A stretch of DNA of 64,000 nucleotides, from positions 434,001 through 498,000 of the forward strand of contig VDMD01000002.1 of assembly GCA_007026445.1 (NCBI GenBank), read 5' to 3'. The stretch is from Schizophyllum amplum. Its lineage: Eukaryota; Basidiomycota; Agaricomycetes; Agaricales; Schizophyllaceae. Each line of letters begins with the position of its first letter. Within the stretch, counting starts at the first letter, position 1. Below are positions 31,232 to 42,622 of this stretch, piece after piece. The notes beneath the pieces are model-generated. The model was not told the origin of the DNA, did no database searches, and saw only the letters and a list, made by a program, of their open reading frames with translations. The translations under genes were made by a program, and so were the position numbers.

Positions 31232-32532
31232 TCACTGCTTTGCTTTCCACTCCTTTAGCGTGATGCAGTCCTCTGTCATCATGCTAGAGAAGGCGGGCGG
31301 ATACCTCGCTCCCCCGACCTGAGCCTCCTTGACCAAATTCGACAGCGCTTCGACATCCTCAGCCGCAAGCTGAATATTGGCAGACTTCGCGTTCTCCTCC
31401 TGGCGCGCGATGTCCCGGCTTCCCGGAATGGGAATGCCTGCGATCTCATCAGCGCGGCTCAAGCGAGAGGATGTACCGCACTCACTGTCCGGGTACCGCG
31501 CCAACAGCCACGCAAGGCAGATCTGACTAGGGGTGACATTGTACTTAGCCGCCATTCTCTTGAAAGCTTCGACAAGAGCAAGGTTCTTTGTGAAGTTCTC
31601 GCCCTGGAAACGCGGCATAAGCCGGCGCATGTCGTCCTCTCCGAAGTCCCCGAGAGATGTGTACCTGCAGAAGTCCGTCAGCCTATGCCTTACATACCAG
31701 ACCCTTGCGGGTTCAGATGCGCACCGTCCAGTAATCATGCCGCGCCCAAGAGGCGAGTAGGCGACGACGGCGACTCCGAGCTCGCGCGCCGTGTCCATGA
31801 AGCCGTTATCGATAATGTAGGTCTCGAATGGGCTAAGTTCCATCTGCGCCGCGATGACCTTGTCTCCGATTCCTGGCACCGCGCATGCGCGGCGAAGAAC
31901 ATCCGCACAGCAGTCGCTGAGCCCGATGTACCTGATAACGCCTTTCTCAACGTAGGGGCGCAGCGTTTCCAGCACGACTTCCGTGGGGATCGCCGGGTCG
32001 ACGCGGTGTTGGTAGTACAGGTCGATGTGGTCCGTCTGGAGGCGCTTGAGCGACGTTTCGATGCGTTCGCGGATATAGTCAGGCTTGCTGGTGGGCACCC
32101 ATGCGTTGGCCGAGTTCGGCGTGAGGTCGATAGATCCCCACTTGGTGGCGAGGAAGATCTCGTCGCGGCGGCCCGTCTTGGCAAACCACTTGCCGATGGT
32201 GAGCTCGCCTGAGAGAGACGAGTCAAGTCGTTGAATGTGTATGAACAGGAAGACTCACTGTCACCATAGACATCCGCCGTATCCCAAAACGTGACGCCGG
32301 TATCGGCTGCGCGGGTGAGAGTGGCAAGGGCATCCTCCTCGGTCGTAGCGCCATATACCGGGAAGGGTGCATTTACGGACTCGGTCATGCCGATACCTGT
32401 GGTAAAAAGGTAAGCTAGAGTCTGAGATAACGAAGCATACACCTCACCCATGGCGCCGAAGCCTAGGGAGCTGACCATGGGACCATTGCGGCCGAGCTGG
32501 CGTTTGGGAAAGGGAATGGCGGTGGATGTCAT
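31232..32532 (-). CDS. aldo/keto reductase (AKR superfamily, YakC/AKR13-like)
   Basis: The start MTSTAIPFPKRQLGRNGPMV is followed by SSLGFGAMGIGM, GVTFWDTADVYGDSE (catalytic Asp and Tyr), DEIFLATKWGS (catalytic Lys), HIDLYYQHRVDP (catalytic His), GVIRYIGLSDCCADVLRRA, VAVVAYSPLGRGMITGR, QICLAWLLARYPD and IPIPGSRDIARQEENAKSAN (NADPH-binding loop). The complete tetrad indicates an active NADPH-dependent carbonyl reductase; the substrate is not predictable. Introns separate GFGAMG, VYGD, MITGR and LARYPD blocks. An upstream in-frame ATG at 32670 would add 46 residues without family similarity, so the later start was chosen. Confidence 0.9.
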
Positions 32533-33334
32533 GTCTGCTAGGGAATCGAAGTTCTTGTCCAGAGCAGCGACAAGTCTGCTCTTATATGCTAGCCTTTCGC
32601 CCCGGTGCGAAACAAGGTTGAAATGCAAGCCCATGAGCGCTCCCAGGCAGCGACGCGTGTTCGGCGGCAACGCTGTTCAGTAGCTATAGAGTCCGGAAAG
32701 AAGCATTGGGCGCCGAGTGCGACAGGGGCCTGGTAATCTTAGACCGACGATGGGCGACGCGTCGCTTCGGCAGGCAGGCCATGTCCAGCAGAGTGGCAGA
32801 TACGGCAACACCGACGCCGGCGTCGATGCACTGATCGGGGCAGTCGGGGTCACTTGCGCTGTATATCCCGTGCTCACGGTAAAGCCTTGGTAAGGGTCGC
32901 ATACTTCCTGGGCGGTGGCACTGAGATGAAAAGTATGACTTGAAAGCGACATGGCAAGCCCTTGCTATGTTCAACAGAGACTCGCTGAGCTGCAGTGCAG
33001 ATGGGACCTTGGATATATCATTTCTTTGCAGGCAACAACCACGATCAGAATAGCAAACAGTACACATGATCTACAAAGACTCACGTTATGAATATAAAGG
33101 CCGATTCGGAACGTGTCGTGATAGGGCTTCAGTACCAGTGCTCCAACCTCAGGCCTCAGGCAGCGCTTCTAGATTCCCGTGATAGCGTTGTGTTCACTTG
33201 CCAGCGTCCGTCCGCAGTGTCCATGTTGGTGATCACTCGAGCGCCGGTCCACATCGTACCGACAACATCTCGGAGATGGATCAGGGCGATTTTATTAGGT
33301 CTTCATTCATCTATTTGTCTATCAGTAGCACGTC
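32533..33334. other. intergenic, no gene recognised
   Basis: Contains the aldo/keto reductase promoter and the 3' flank of the HAD phosphatase gene. Minus-strand frames at 32677-33067 have Cys/Pro-rich translations but no recognised motif. Confidence 0.45.
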
Positions 33335-34633
33335 TCACGCCTGCAGAGCGCTAAGGAGGTCCGCGACGCTGTTCAGCACGTAGTCCGGTGCATTGGCGGG
33401 AGTGACGTCCGCTGTGCTCGCGATACCTAACACAGCAGGTCAGCGACTCACGCAGATCGCGGTTGCAGATAAAACATACCGCTTAAAACAAGAAGGGTAC
33501 CCACTCCACCGCTCTTGCCAAAGGCGATATCGGTGTCGAGGCGGTCGCCCACCATCAAGGTACGACCCTGCGGCAATTTTGCGCTGAAGATACGTCAGTC
33601 GCTTGCCAATCTGACAACAAGACGGCCGGATTACCTTACGCGCACCGCATCCCACATAGCTGAACTGGGCTTGCCGATCGCTAGTGGTTCGCGCTTGGTG
33701 GAGTATCTGGTGGTGTGAGCTCAAGTCATCATCGTCTGAAGCGATATTGTGGATCTTACCTGAGCATCGCGCTCACGCTACCAGCGCCAGGAAGAAGTCC
33801 AGAGCTGTGCGGGTATGTGGCGTCGATATTTGTGGCCACAAAATGGGTCTCTGGGTCTGCAGAAGCATATCAGCTACCGACACAAAGGAATGAGAACATG
33901 AACTGACTCTGCAGGTATGCAAATGCACGGGCCAACTTCAGGTAGTTGACGCGGGTGTCGAGGCCACAGATTACAGCTCCGACCTGCCAGCATTTAGCAG
34001 TTGCGCAAGGTGCCTTGGCTCTACGTACCTTGTCGTCCATACTATCATGGACAGTGGTCAAGTCAGGTGGGGTCGTCATCGAAGGGTTATGCGCAGGGTC
34101 CGAGCCACCAATGCACTCGATGCCAGCGTTTCGCAACTCAATCTCTAGGCCCTCCATCCCCACAATGTACGCCTGTGAACGGTCGATATAATTACATCAT
34201 TAAAACGGTTCTCCTTTCCTACCTTCGGCCGCGCCTGTTCGCTCAGCTTTAGCACCGACGCTACGTAGCGTGCGGTCGCCGATGCGGAGGTGTGTATCTC
34301 CGTTGCCTCCGCCGCGATCCCGAGCTTGTCGAACTTGGTCTTGTACTCCTCGCGCGACTTGGTCGCATTGTTGGTAATGAAAAGAACTGTCTTTCCGCGC
34401 GCACGAAGAGCGGCGAGCATATCCTTTGCGCCGGGAACAAGGCGATCTCCATGCCATAGGACGCCGTCGCAGTCGAAGAGGAAGGCATCGTACGAGTCAA
34501 CGATGGTCTTTGGGTCGGAGAGAGTGACGATGGGCGCTGATTTGGGCGCTGATGGCGCTAGGGGAGCAACCGGAGTCCCCTGGCGCGTCGGCGCCGTCGA
34601 TTCTGTTGAAAGGGTAGTCGTTCGCGCGTCCAT
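33335..34633 (-). CDS. PHO13: p-nitrophenylphosphatase / phosphoglycolate phosphatase-type HAD phosphatase
   Basis: After a Pro/Ser-rich lead (MDARTTTLSTESTAPTRQGT) comes the HAD-IIA fold: DAFLFDCDGVLWHGDRLVPG (motif I with the nucleophilic Asp), KTVLFITNNATKSREEYKTK (motif II), a C2-type cap beginning VGMEGLEIELRNAG, GAVICGLDTRVNYLKLARAF, LQDPETHFVATNIDATYP, YSTKREPLAIGKPSSAMWDA (motif III Lys) and GRTLMVGDRLDTDIAFGKSG (motif IV), ending DLLSALQA. Yeast Pho13 and mammalian PGP remove toxic side products such as 2-phospholactate and 4-phosphoerythronate. Five to six exons. All catalytic residues are present, so activity is expected. Confidence 0.92.
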
Positions 34634-35830
34634 CGATGCAGGAAGGTGGAATGTCGTCTGACGTCACGGGGGAACTTGCCTGACTCGACCGGCACGTGCA
34701 GAGTCTGGCCTCAACGGTCTCTTCACTCTCGCGGGCGAGCACTGCCAGCAGGTGGCTCTATGTTAGTTCTTGTTCCAAACAAGGGAAGTAGCGCATCAAG
34801 CGTTCACGTTCAACGTTCAACACTTGGCAAGGCATCTGCATCACGATGCGAGAAGCATACTACTGAAAGTAACCCCTATCCGCAACAGGCCCCCTCAACG
34901 AAACACCTGGGTTGGCGTTGTTCACAGGTCTGCAAATATTCCAAGAAAATCACATAGTGCATATTACAGTAGAAGACGTATGTGTATTGATTTTCAGACC
35001 AATATATGTGCTGGGTGGCGCACAGTGCCATGAGTAGGGGGAGGACCTTCATCAACCGAGATACGACACGTTTTGCAATTTTGCTGGACAATCCCTTGAG
35101 GTCGCACTGCCGCAATGTTACAGGTAGTTTTAGTGAGCCTAGATAGACTACCACGCAAAGTTTCACAATGAAAGACCAGCGAAGTCGCTGTGCAAGGCAG
35201 ATGTTTCGCTGAGGGGTACAGCCCGGGTTCCCCGCCTCACTCTTCTTCCCCCTCCCCGTTGCTCGCATCTTCGTCAATCCCTCTGAAAATATGCATGCCT
35301 ATACTAGACGATGCCCATGGCACATGCGCGATCTATCAACTTTGAACCTATATCATGAGGTTCGCTGAACGAGAACAGGCCGATTCGCAACATCGTTTCG
35401 TTTATAGATTACTTTCAGTATGACTCACGCGAAGGGGCAGATTCACACGCATACTCATGTACCCGGATGTAGAACGGACGCTATGTGCTGAGTGAATATC
35501 GCTCTGAGCACCGAACATCATCAGAGCACCAGGCATCCGCTATCGATGATGACCAGCAGCATGCTGGCTCGATACTGGCGCCGTTACCTGCAGCCGCGAC
35601 CCAACTCATGAGTGGTTCGCTACCCACTTTAGGCAATTATTCCCACGACCAATCTAGCACCTCACTTGATGCATATGGCCCCAGCAGACTCTTTAACTGC
35701 TGCCACTCCCTCGCGATGCCACTTTTAAGTGTGCTACTCCCAGAAACACTGCTTGCATTATAATCCTCCTCTGCCCAGACTGCATAGGCCGACTACAAGA
35801 CGATCGGACGTTAATAGCCTCACAGTCGAC
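34634..35830. other. long intergenic stretch, no gene recognised
   Basis: About 1.2 kb upstream of two divergent genes (phosphatase on minus, homeodomain gene on plus). It contains CGTTCACGTTCAACGTTCAA at 34801-34820. A minus-strand frame of 133 codons (34876-35277) has no recognisable motif and irregular composition, so it is not called. Confidence 0.5.
34801..34820. repeat. GTTCAACGTTCA element
   Basis: Three direct CGTTCA units in 20 bp, similar to the cluster at 26995-27058. It lies about 170 bp upstream of the phosphatase start and about 1 kb upstream of the homeodomain gene. Confidence 0.55.
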
Positions 35831-37800
35831 ATGTCGACCGGCGTCAAGGTAGAGCAGAATGGCGAAACGTACGACGATATCGAGTTTCTCTCTGCGCCGA
35901 CAAGAGTGTCCCGAGGAAAGGGCAAGAGCGGGAGGGCTGTCGTGTTTGCTACCAACGAACAGATGAAGGCCCTGCGCGCTGCATACGCAGAAAGCTCGTA
36001 TATTCAGGGAAACAAGCTGAGGCAGCTGGCGGACGACATAGGACTGTGCGTTGTCGATGTACTCACTCATTATTGCTTATGCTTATGCTGAGCTGCTTGT
36101 AGCACTGAGAAGTGGATTAGCCTCTGGTTCGGCCGCCAGAGGCGGAAGACGCGCGACACTGTGAAGTACGGCGCCGAGAAGCGCTTCACCGATGTCAAGC
36201 AGGAGGAGGAACCTGCTACTGCGAGTGCACCCGTGCGCTCTCGGAAGCCGCGCAAGAGCAAGGCCAGGATCGATGATTCGGACGACGAGGCACGCAGCGA
36301 TGCCGACGACGGACAACCCATGATCAAGAAGGAGCAGGAGGAACCTACAACAACACCCAGCAAAAAACAACCCACCCTCCGCATACGCCTGCCGCCGCTG
36401 AAGCGGCCCGTGGCGGACCCTGACCCGCACTCGGAGGTCATGATGGTGGTCGATCCCCAGCCGGCGGCAGATACCGCTGCATCTCAGCCCTCTGCATCTA
36501 CCTCGCGTCTGCATTCCGGGTCGCCCATCGACTTTGGGGAGGCGCCAATACCCGAATCGTCAGATCCCCCTCCCCAGGCTCGCTTCGCCAATGGCTCTGC
36601 GCCGCGGCCACCTTCAGAACAAGCCACCCCCACCCGACCTTCGTACCAATCGTTTTACGACAAGGGGACCTACGTGCCCGTCTTCCTGCCAGAACCCCCA
36701 GATCGACTCGGCTCGCCCGTCAACATCCCCTCCAGCCCGTCGGAATCTGGCAGCGACTCCAGCGACTTCGAAACTGCCCCGTCGCTGCTGGCGTCCAATC
36801 CCCATGCACGCGCGCTGCATGCAGGAGCACCCGTACCTGCAGAAGTCGCCGCGCGGCCTGCGTACCAGATGACAGATCCTGCGCGACTGCGCGAGCTGTA
36901 CGCTGATATGTACAGCCGTCCAGCACCAGCACCGCTGGACGTGACAGCCCCACCGAGCAAGCGTGCGCGAGTTGCTTACGCACACCTAGCCAAATATCCG
37001 GCAATGGGCTCAGCGGAGAAGTCAGAGTCAGTGGAGGGGAATGTGAAGCAGGAGCCGACGGAAGAGTTCGTGTTCCCCGCGTCGATTAGCGCAGCGGGAC
37101 AACCATTCCCATATTCCCTGGGTTCTCTTCCGGCTCCGTTGCCTGTGGAGGGTGAAGGGATTGAGGAGGTGCACGACAGCGACGCGCTGCGTAACAAGGC
37201 GAATAACCCGGCAGCATGGGAGCTGTCCGATGAGCCACAAATATTGGAATATCCAGACGCCGCTACGCCGCCACCACCTTCCTTGTTTCCCCTCTTTCCC
37301 GCGTCTCAGACACATGCACCCCATGCCGTCGCGAGAGCAGAGGCCCCCGCGCTGCGTCCCGCAAATTTTGATACCGCTCGTCATCAACGAGTCGCGGAAG
37401 ACGGCAATGCATGGCGGCCGGCGGAATATGCGCCGCCTCGGGTACCAGCCACGATGACCTTGCCCGACGGCCAGGTTGACGAGGATAGTGTGAGTGCATC
37501 TTCCGTACTGTGCACTGTCTCCGCTGAACGAACGACATAGCCCGCGGCCCTGTTGAAGCACCTTGACGTGCTACGTGCAATGACACCCAATGACGCGGAC
37601 GCGCCTACGGTCCGGGAGGAGTATATCACAGACCGGGAAGAGATTTTACGTCGGCTGCTTGACCCCGACCTCGCAGAGCGCGATCCGATTCAGGTGTGTT
37701 CGCAGTCTACCTTATCACAACGATAGAGGCTAACATGAATGTTCAGGCCGCGATGGGCCTCGTCTTCCTAGCACGCGTGGGGATGCAAGATTACTTGTGA
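35831..37800 (+). CDS. homeodomain-like transcription regulator with long disordered tail
   Basis: Exons 35831-36045, 36103-37489, 37541-37693 and 37747-37800. Residues about 38-92 carry a homeodomain-like fold: ATNEQMKALRAAYAESSYIQ, GNKLRQLADDIGL, then across the first intron TEKWISLWFGRQRRKTRDTV, where WFxRQRRK is the recognition helix. The rest is low complexity, rich in Pro, Ala and Ser, with basic KPRKSKAR and SKRARVAYA, acidic DDSDDEARSDADD, and four matches to the sumoylation consensus (VKVE, VKQE, IKKE, VKQE). The last exons give VLRAMTPNDADAPTVREEYI and LLDPDLAERDPIQ, helical. Homeodomain proteins regulate transcription. The spacing here resembles non-mating-type HD proteins of basidiomycetes; no mating-type neighbours are present. 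Confidence 0.78.
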
Positions 37801-38381
37801 GGCTATTCATCCTGATGAAATCTTTCTTCTTCGCTTGTGTTTGTATGGCCACATCTCAGCTCGCTTTGCAATATTTACTGCGGTGTTCGCCGCTACATCA
37901 GCCTTGATAATCCATTCCTGATGCCCCTCGCCGTCTCTACCTTAGTGTCGATGTATTGTAATTGCACGTTCTAGCTAATCAGAGAAAAAGACACTGCCGA
38001 GTATCCTTTTGTGCGCGAACCTTGGGAAGATGCTCGAACCTATATCGAAGGTATAAACACGACACCTATCTTTCTGCCTGCTCGCCGCTATACCAATACT
38101 GGGATAGATGTGTTCTATCAACAGTGGCAGAAGTACTGCTGATTATAAGCTGCGCGAACTTGAAGACATCACACGACGAAGTATGCTCTGTACCGCAGCA
38201 GTGGCATAGACACTGCGCGATTGGTTCATTTGATTGATATAGTAGTAATATAGTAAGTAAGTACACACAATGAGATAGAGCCGCGTAGCACCAGTATTTG
38301 AGATGAGAAGAACCAAGAAAATTATAAGTTGAAGATACAGTAGCTCTCGGAAACGTCGACCGCCTAAACACCATACCATCA
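37801..38381. other. convergent intergenic gap
   Basis: Between the 3' ends of the homeodomain gene (plus) and the next minus-strand gene. It is A/T-richer than the coding parts (for example 38231-38262, ATATAGTAGTAATATAGTAAG). No gene seen. Confidence 0.5.
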
Positions 38382-40478
38382 CTACTCGCGAGCTTTCGCC
38401 ACCACATAACCCCTCTTGTTCTCGTGCATGGCCGCCACCTTATTGATTGCCAGTTCAAACTCGAATTTGTCGGCTTCGGTTTCAACGTTGTGCGGGAACA
38501 TCTTGCGAAGGTCCTTGGCCCGTAAACCCTCCGCGCCCGCTTCGCGTACCTTCTCCCCGATAGCCTTTATGAGAGTGGACACCGCCATACGCTCGTTTCG
38601 CAGCATCTCTGCTCTCGTCCTTGCGTCAGGCTCGTCCGTTCTGGCCGTTCTGGCCTTCTTCGACGCCCGAGCGGGTTTCTGCACGTCGGAGGCCGCCTTG
38701 CGCTTGCTTTTCTTCGCGGGCGGGTTCTGCGCCTCCTTGGCCGCCTGCATGCCGCGCTTGTAAATCGGGTCGCGCGCGACATACTCCGGCTTCGGCTTCA
38801 AGCTAGCGGGATCGCGAACGGGGACGTCGGTTGTGTGGCGCTCCTGAATGGTCAACTTACGCGCAGAAGGTCTGGGACCATATCTAGATGGCGTGCACGC
38901 CACTGCTGGAGCGGGGGGAGGCGTTGTGGACCTCTTGCGCACCACCTTCCGGCGAGTCGAAGTGGTCGCTTCGGTGGCGGCCCGGCTCCCGGATGCTGCC
39001 TTAGCTACGCGCGGGGGCTCCTCCTCCTTGCGCTTCTTGGCAGCCGACGTGCTCGATCCTGCATCCTCGGCCTTGCGCTTGTGGGACACTGGCTGCGCGA
39101 AGCGCTCACGGGAGCATGCGTCGACCTTTGCGGGCAAGGTAGAACGCATCGGCGCAGGAGCGACGGTATAAGTCGATACTTGCTGCGCGTGAGAGGCAAC
39201 AACTATTGACTGCTGAACAGGACGAGTGACTGTGGCCCGTGAATGCGGGTGCCCGACCTGCTGAACCGGCATCGATTTGTTGGTCGTCATCTGAGGCGCC
39301 GCATACTCTCGACCGTGGCGAGAGGTAGTCTCGGGGGTGCCCGGCGCAGCGCCGGCAGTGGTAGGGCCAGACACCCCAGAGGGAGTCGTCGAAGACGCCG
39401 GACTCGCTCTCTTGAATGGGAACGGGACATTCGACTTCGACGGAGGCGCCAGCTGCCTCCGAGGGGGCATCATCGGTGGTAGAGCCGTCGCGTTTGCACC
39501 GGAAGCCACGCCTCGTGAGTAAGGGTGTTCAACCCTGTTTACCACGGCCGCCTCCCGCTGCTGCTGCTGTTGCTGCCTCTCTGGCTCGACACCGGCATGG
39601 TAACGGTCAACTCGTTCCTTTGAGCGCCAACGAGCGCTTTCCTTGGGCACCTGGGACACGGTGTGCGGAGAGAGGCCGTCCGGGATAGGTGCCGACGGGA
39701 CCGTGGGAGCGAGTGTTGATTGCTTCGCGATGGCCTGCGCGACGGGCTGCGGCGGGCGGTCTGCACGGGCACGGGGCCGCACAGGCGGGGCGATTGGTTG
39801 AATGTGAGCAGGCCTGAAGGGCAGGTCAGGAATTTCGGACTTGGTGGGCCATGCCAGGTTGTCCGACTCCGGTAACGATGAGCGATCCTTCACAGGAGTT
39901 GCAGGCGGAGCACGCCCATCTCGGAAGTGCTCTTGAGGCAGGAGGTGAGGCAGAGTGACGACGGGCCCCGACTTGGTGGGGAAGGCGAGATCCGACGCCG
40001 GCGAGGGAGAGCGCTTCTTCGAAGGTATCGCAGACGGAGCTCGCTCATCTTTGAGGTGCTCCTGGGGTGGTAGAATATGAGGCGGAATGACGACGGGGCC
40101 AATTTTGGTGGGGAAGGCCAGATCCTCGGGAGACGATGCGCGGGTCTTTGTGGCGCTGGACGCCACGTCCCCGGCAGTGTGCTCTTCACCCTTGAGGCTC
40201 GCCTGCAAACATGTGAGGTCGCTTACAGGTTACCCGGAAAGCAAACGCACCTTGTCTTCTTTGACGGTGCCGCTGTCATCCAACAGGCTGTCGACATCGT
40301 CGCCGAACAGGCTGTCATGGTCTGCTCCTTCGTCCGAGCCGTTGAGGGTTGTGTCTTCCTCCTCTTCTTCGCGCCGCGCCGCGGACGCGTCCAGACATCC
40401 GTGAGTAGATGCATGGGATGCCGTGTCCAAAAGGAGCGCCGGACCACCCCAGGGTAGGCTAATCGCCGTGAGGACCAT
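38382..40478 (-). CDS. disordered basic protein with N-terminal tandem repeats, function unknown
   Basis: Two exons: the first starts MVLTAISLPWGGPALLLDTA, turns acidic (REEEEEDTTLNGSDEG, LFGDDVDSLLDD) and joins through a 48-nt intron (GTGCGT ... TTGCAG) to ASLKGEEHTAGDVASSATKT. Three diverged repeats of about 44 residues follow, each with LAFPTKxGPVVxPPHxLPxQ (last copy LAWPTKS). The middle is Pro/Ala/Ser-rich with a QQQQQQ run. The C-terminal part is strongly basic (KSKRKAASDVQKPARASKKA), and the last 80 residues, ERMAVSTLIKAIGEKVREAG to GLRAKDLRKMFPHNVETEAD, look like an ordered helical domain. Nuclear location is likely from composition. No family recognised. Confidence 0.7.
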
Positions 40479-41154
40479 TGTGCGATCGGTGAATGAGTTG
40501 GTAGATGTGAGAGTAAGTTGCTGCTAAGGATGCCACGAACTATGTGGTTCGCGGGATGAGCGAGGCAAGTAAGTGTGGTAGGAGGACAGAAGGATTGGTC
40601 GGTCCTTTATATGTCACGGCCGCACCGTCAATTGTTCTCGGCACATCAGTGCTTGGGACATTCATCCCAAAAAGGCAATCCGTGGTTCGTCGCGCTTCGC
40701 GGCTGCGTAATCACGTGAATAGATCCCACTGGATCTCGTGGGTTATCGTGAAGCTCCCTTGGGCAAGAAACACCCATTGAGGGCTGGAATAAGCAGAAAA
40801 ACGACAATGCCACTCGAGTACTTGCCGGAGTTATGCAATGACGAATCAGCAGTGGCCCTGCCGCTGGTCAAAAAGCACAGCATTTCATGGTCCCACCCAT
40901 GGTCATACACAAACTTCTAGCGCCGTCACTTGACGACATACGCTTCTATTGTGACCTTTGTCCAGCGGGCAACAGTAGCGTGGCGTCAGAGGCCAGATTA
41001 TGACCTTCCAGGCCCAATCGATGAACTGGCTGCCTATACGTGCTATAGGAGGACAAAGCATTCAGAAGTCGAAGCGCAGGCCGCCATAGCTGAAGCAGTG
41101 CATCAGCGCGAGGTAACCATGATAGCAGAAGCGGCCTACCTATACTAGCGCTAC
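40479..41154. other. intergenic, no confident gene
   Basis: Contains the promoter of the preceding minus-strand gene and the 3' flank of the next one. A 72-codon plus-strand frame (40930-41148) has a fairly protein-like composition but no upstream or downstream partner exon or motif, so it is not called. Confidence 0.45.
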
Positions 41155-42278
41155 TCAATACAAGCCGAGGCTGACCGCCCGCAAGTTCATGGACGCTCCC
41201 TCTCGCGCGCCATCTACCAATTCCAAAGCCAATTTGAGATTGTCGCCGCGCAGCGACAGCAATGGCAGAAGTCGCTGCAGTGGTGTCAAGAGTGGATGGG
41301 ACGCCCCGTCCGCTGCGGCGCGACTAGCTTCTTCTGACGGCTCGAAGAACTTCTTGTCCTCCTCTGGAGGGGGCGATGGTAGCGGCACTGCCGCGACGGG
41401 TGCTGGTGGAGATACTGCATCGATGACATCCTGTATTCTGCCTCCTAGCGTGCTCCCATCGTTGACAAGGCCTTCGATATGGTCTATGGCAGATTGCAAG
41501 TCGTTTAACTGCTGTTGATACGCGCCTTCAATGCGATCCTGTTCGTCTTTCGCGTCTTCGTCCGTCCTTGTCTCCTCGCTCCCGTTGCTGCTCGCGATAG
41601 TCCCTTAGAATGGGCCCTATCAACACACACGCACAATAGAATTGAAATCGGCATCTCTCGCACCTGTACCCATCTGGCTCATAGCCATATCCAACGCCTT
41701 CCTCTCCCAGGTATCGGCCTCCTTGCCATGCCTCAAGTAGGACTGCATGATTTCGGGAAGATCCTGCAAGACGTGCAGATGGCCTGCTGGCGTCGAAGAC
41801 AGCGACTTCAAGGAAATTCAGGATCGGAGGTTATAAACTTGACAGAAAGCACGCACGTCGCAGAACTCGATAAACCGCTCGCTCTCCCAACGCGTCTTCT
41901 CGTCGCGGATGCTTTCTTCGTCTTGCGCAAGATCCCGCGCAAAGGTCTGTATCTCAGCCTATGCAAGACGATGTACAGGTCAGAAGGGGTCCTAATCGGT
42001 GAGTCGTGTCCACGCACCTCAGCCGCCTTCTCCCCGTCCCCGAACGCTTTCTCCAATGTGGACGTCATGTATAGCCATGGGTATATCTGGGCAGCGAGTT
42101 GAAGGGGATCCGTCGTCTGCGCAGCTCCTGCCGCAGGGGGCGGGCCCTGACTGCTGCTGCTGGCAGTTGAGGGAGCCGCTGCATCGGCAGAAGGGGCTGG
42201 GGTAGCCTTAGATCTGCTCTGCAGAACAACTTTGGTTCGCTCGACGTTCTTGATGTTCATGATGATGATGAAGTTCAA
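41155..42278 (-). CDS. coiled-coil protein of unknown function
   Basis: Exons on the minus strand read MNIKNVERTKVVLQSRSKAT (start 42260; an ATG 18 nt upstream at 42278 is in frame), a Pro/Ala/Ser linker, DPLQLAAQIYPWLYMTSTLE, KAFGDGEKAAE, then AEIQTFARDLAQDEESIRDE, KTRWESERFIEFCD, SLSSTPAGHLHVLQDLPEIM, QSYLRHGKEADTWERKALDM, AMSQMGTG, EETRTDEDAKDEQDRIEGAY and QQQLNDLQSAIDHIEGLVND, ending in an ordered LLPLLSLRGDNLKLALELVD. Several heptad-like helices suggest a coiled-coil subunit of a larger complex (cytoskeletal, kinetochore or tethering), but no signature lets me choose. Frame phase across the introns at about 41546-41610 requires the acceptor TTCTAAG. Confidence 0.65.
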
Positions 42279-42622
42279 ATTCGTTCCGGAGGTGGGGGAG
42301 CTTTGTACGGATTGGATCGCACTACACGGTGGAGGGAAAAGAAGGAACTCGGTGAAGGGACTCAGAGTCGAAGGGAATGCGACCTCAAGTCACGCGCTTC
42401 GCGTGACCGTGTGGCGTTCACAACGCGACTCGTCTACCACTGCCGAGTCTTTACCAGCTTTTTGCTACTGTAATCCAGCAGGAGAGGCAAAGTCATGCAG
42501 AAGTATGATTAGAGTCGTGTCTATAGGGTGTAACGACAACGGGAGGGGCGTAGCGAAAACATCGACGGCAGGCTAACAAGGCGAATCTATTCTACAGTTG
42601 AACTTGGGGGCGAGGAAGAAGA
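42279..42622. other. intergenic
   Basis: Promoter side of the coiled-coil gene and 3' flank of the phosphodiesterase gene. No gene seen. Confidence 0.5.

Noticed and set aside
34876..35277. 133-codon minus-strand gene
   Set aside because: Irregular composition, no motif, no splice partners; Cys and Val content typical of non-coding translation.
35831..37800. Mating-type homeodomain locus
   Set aside because: Only one HD-like gene, no divergent HD1/HD2 pair and no mitochondrial intermediate peptidase neighbour.
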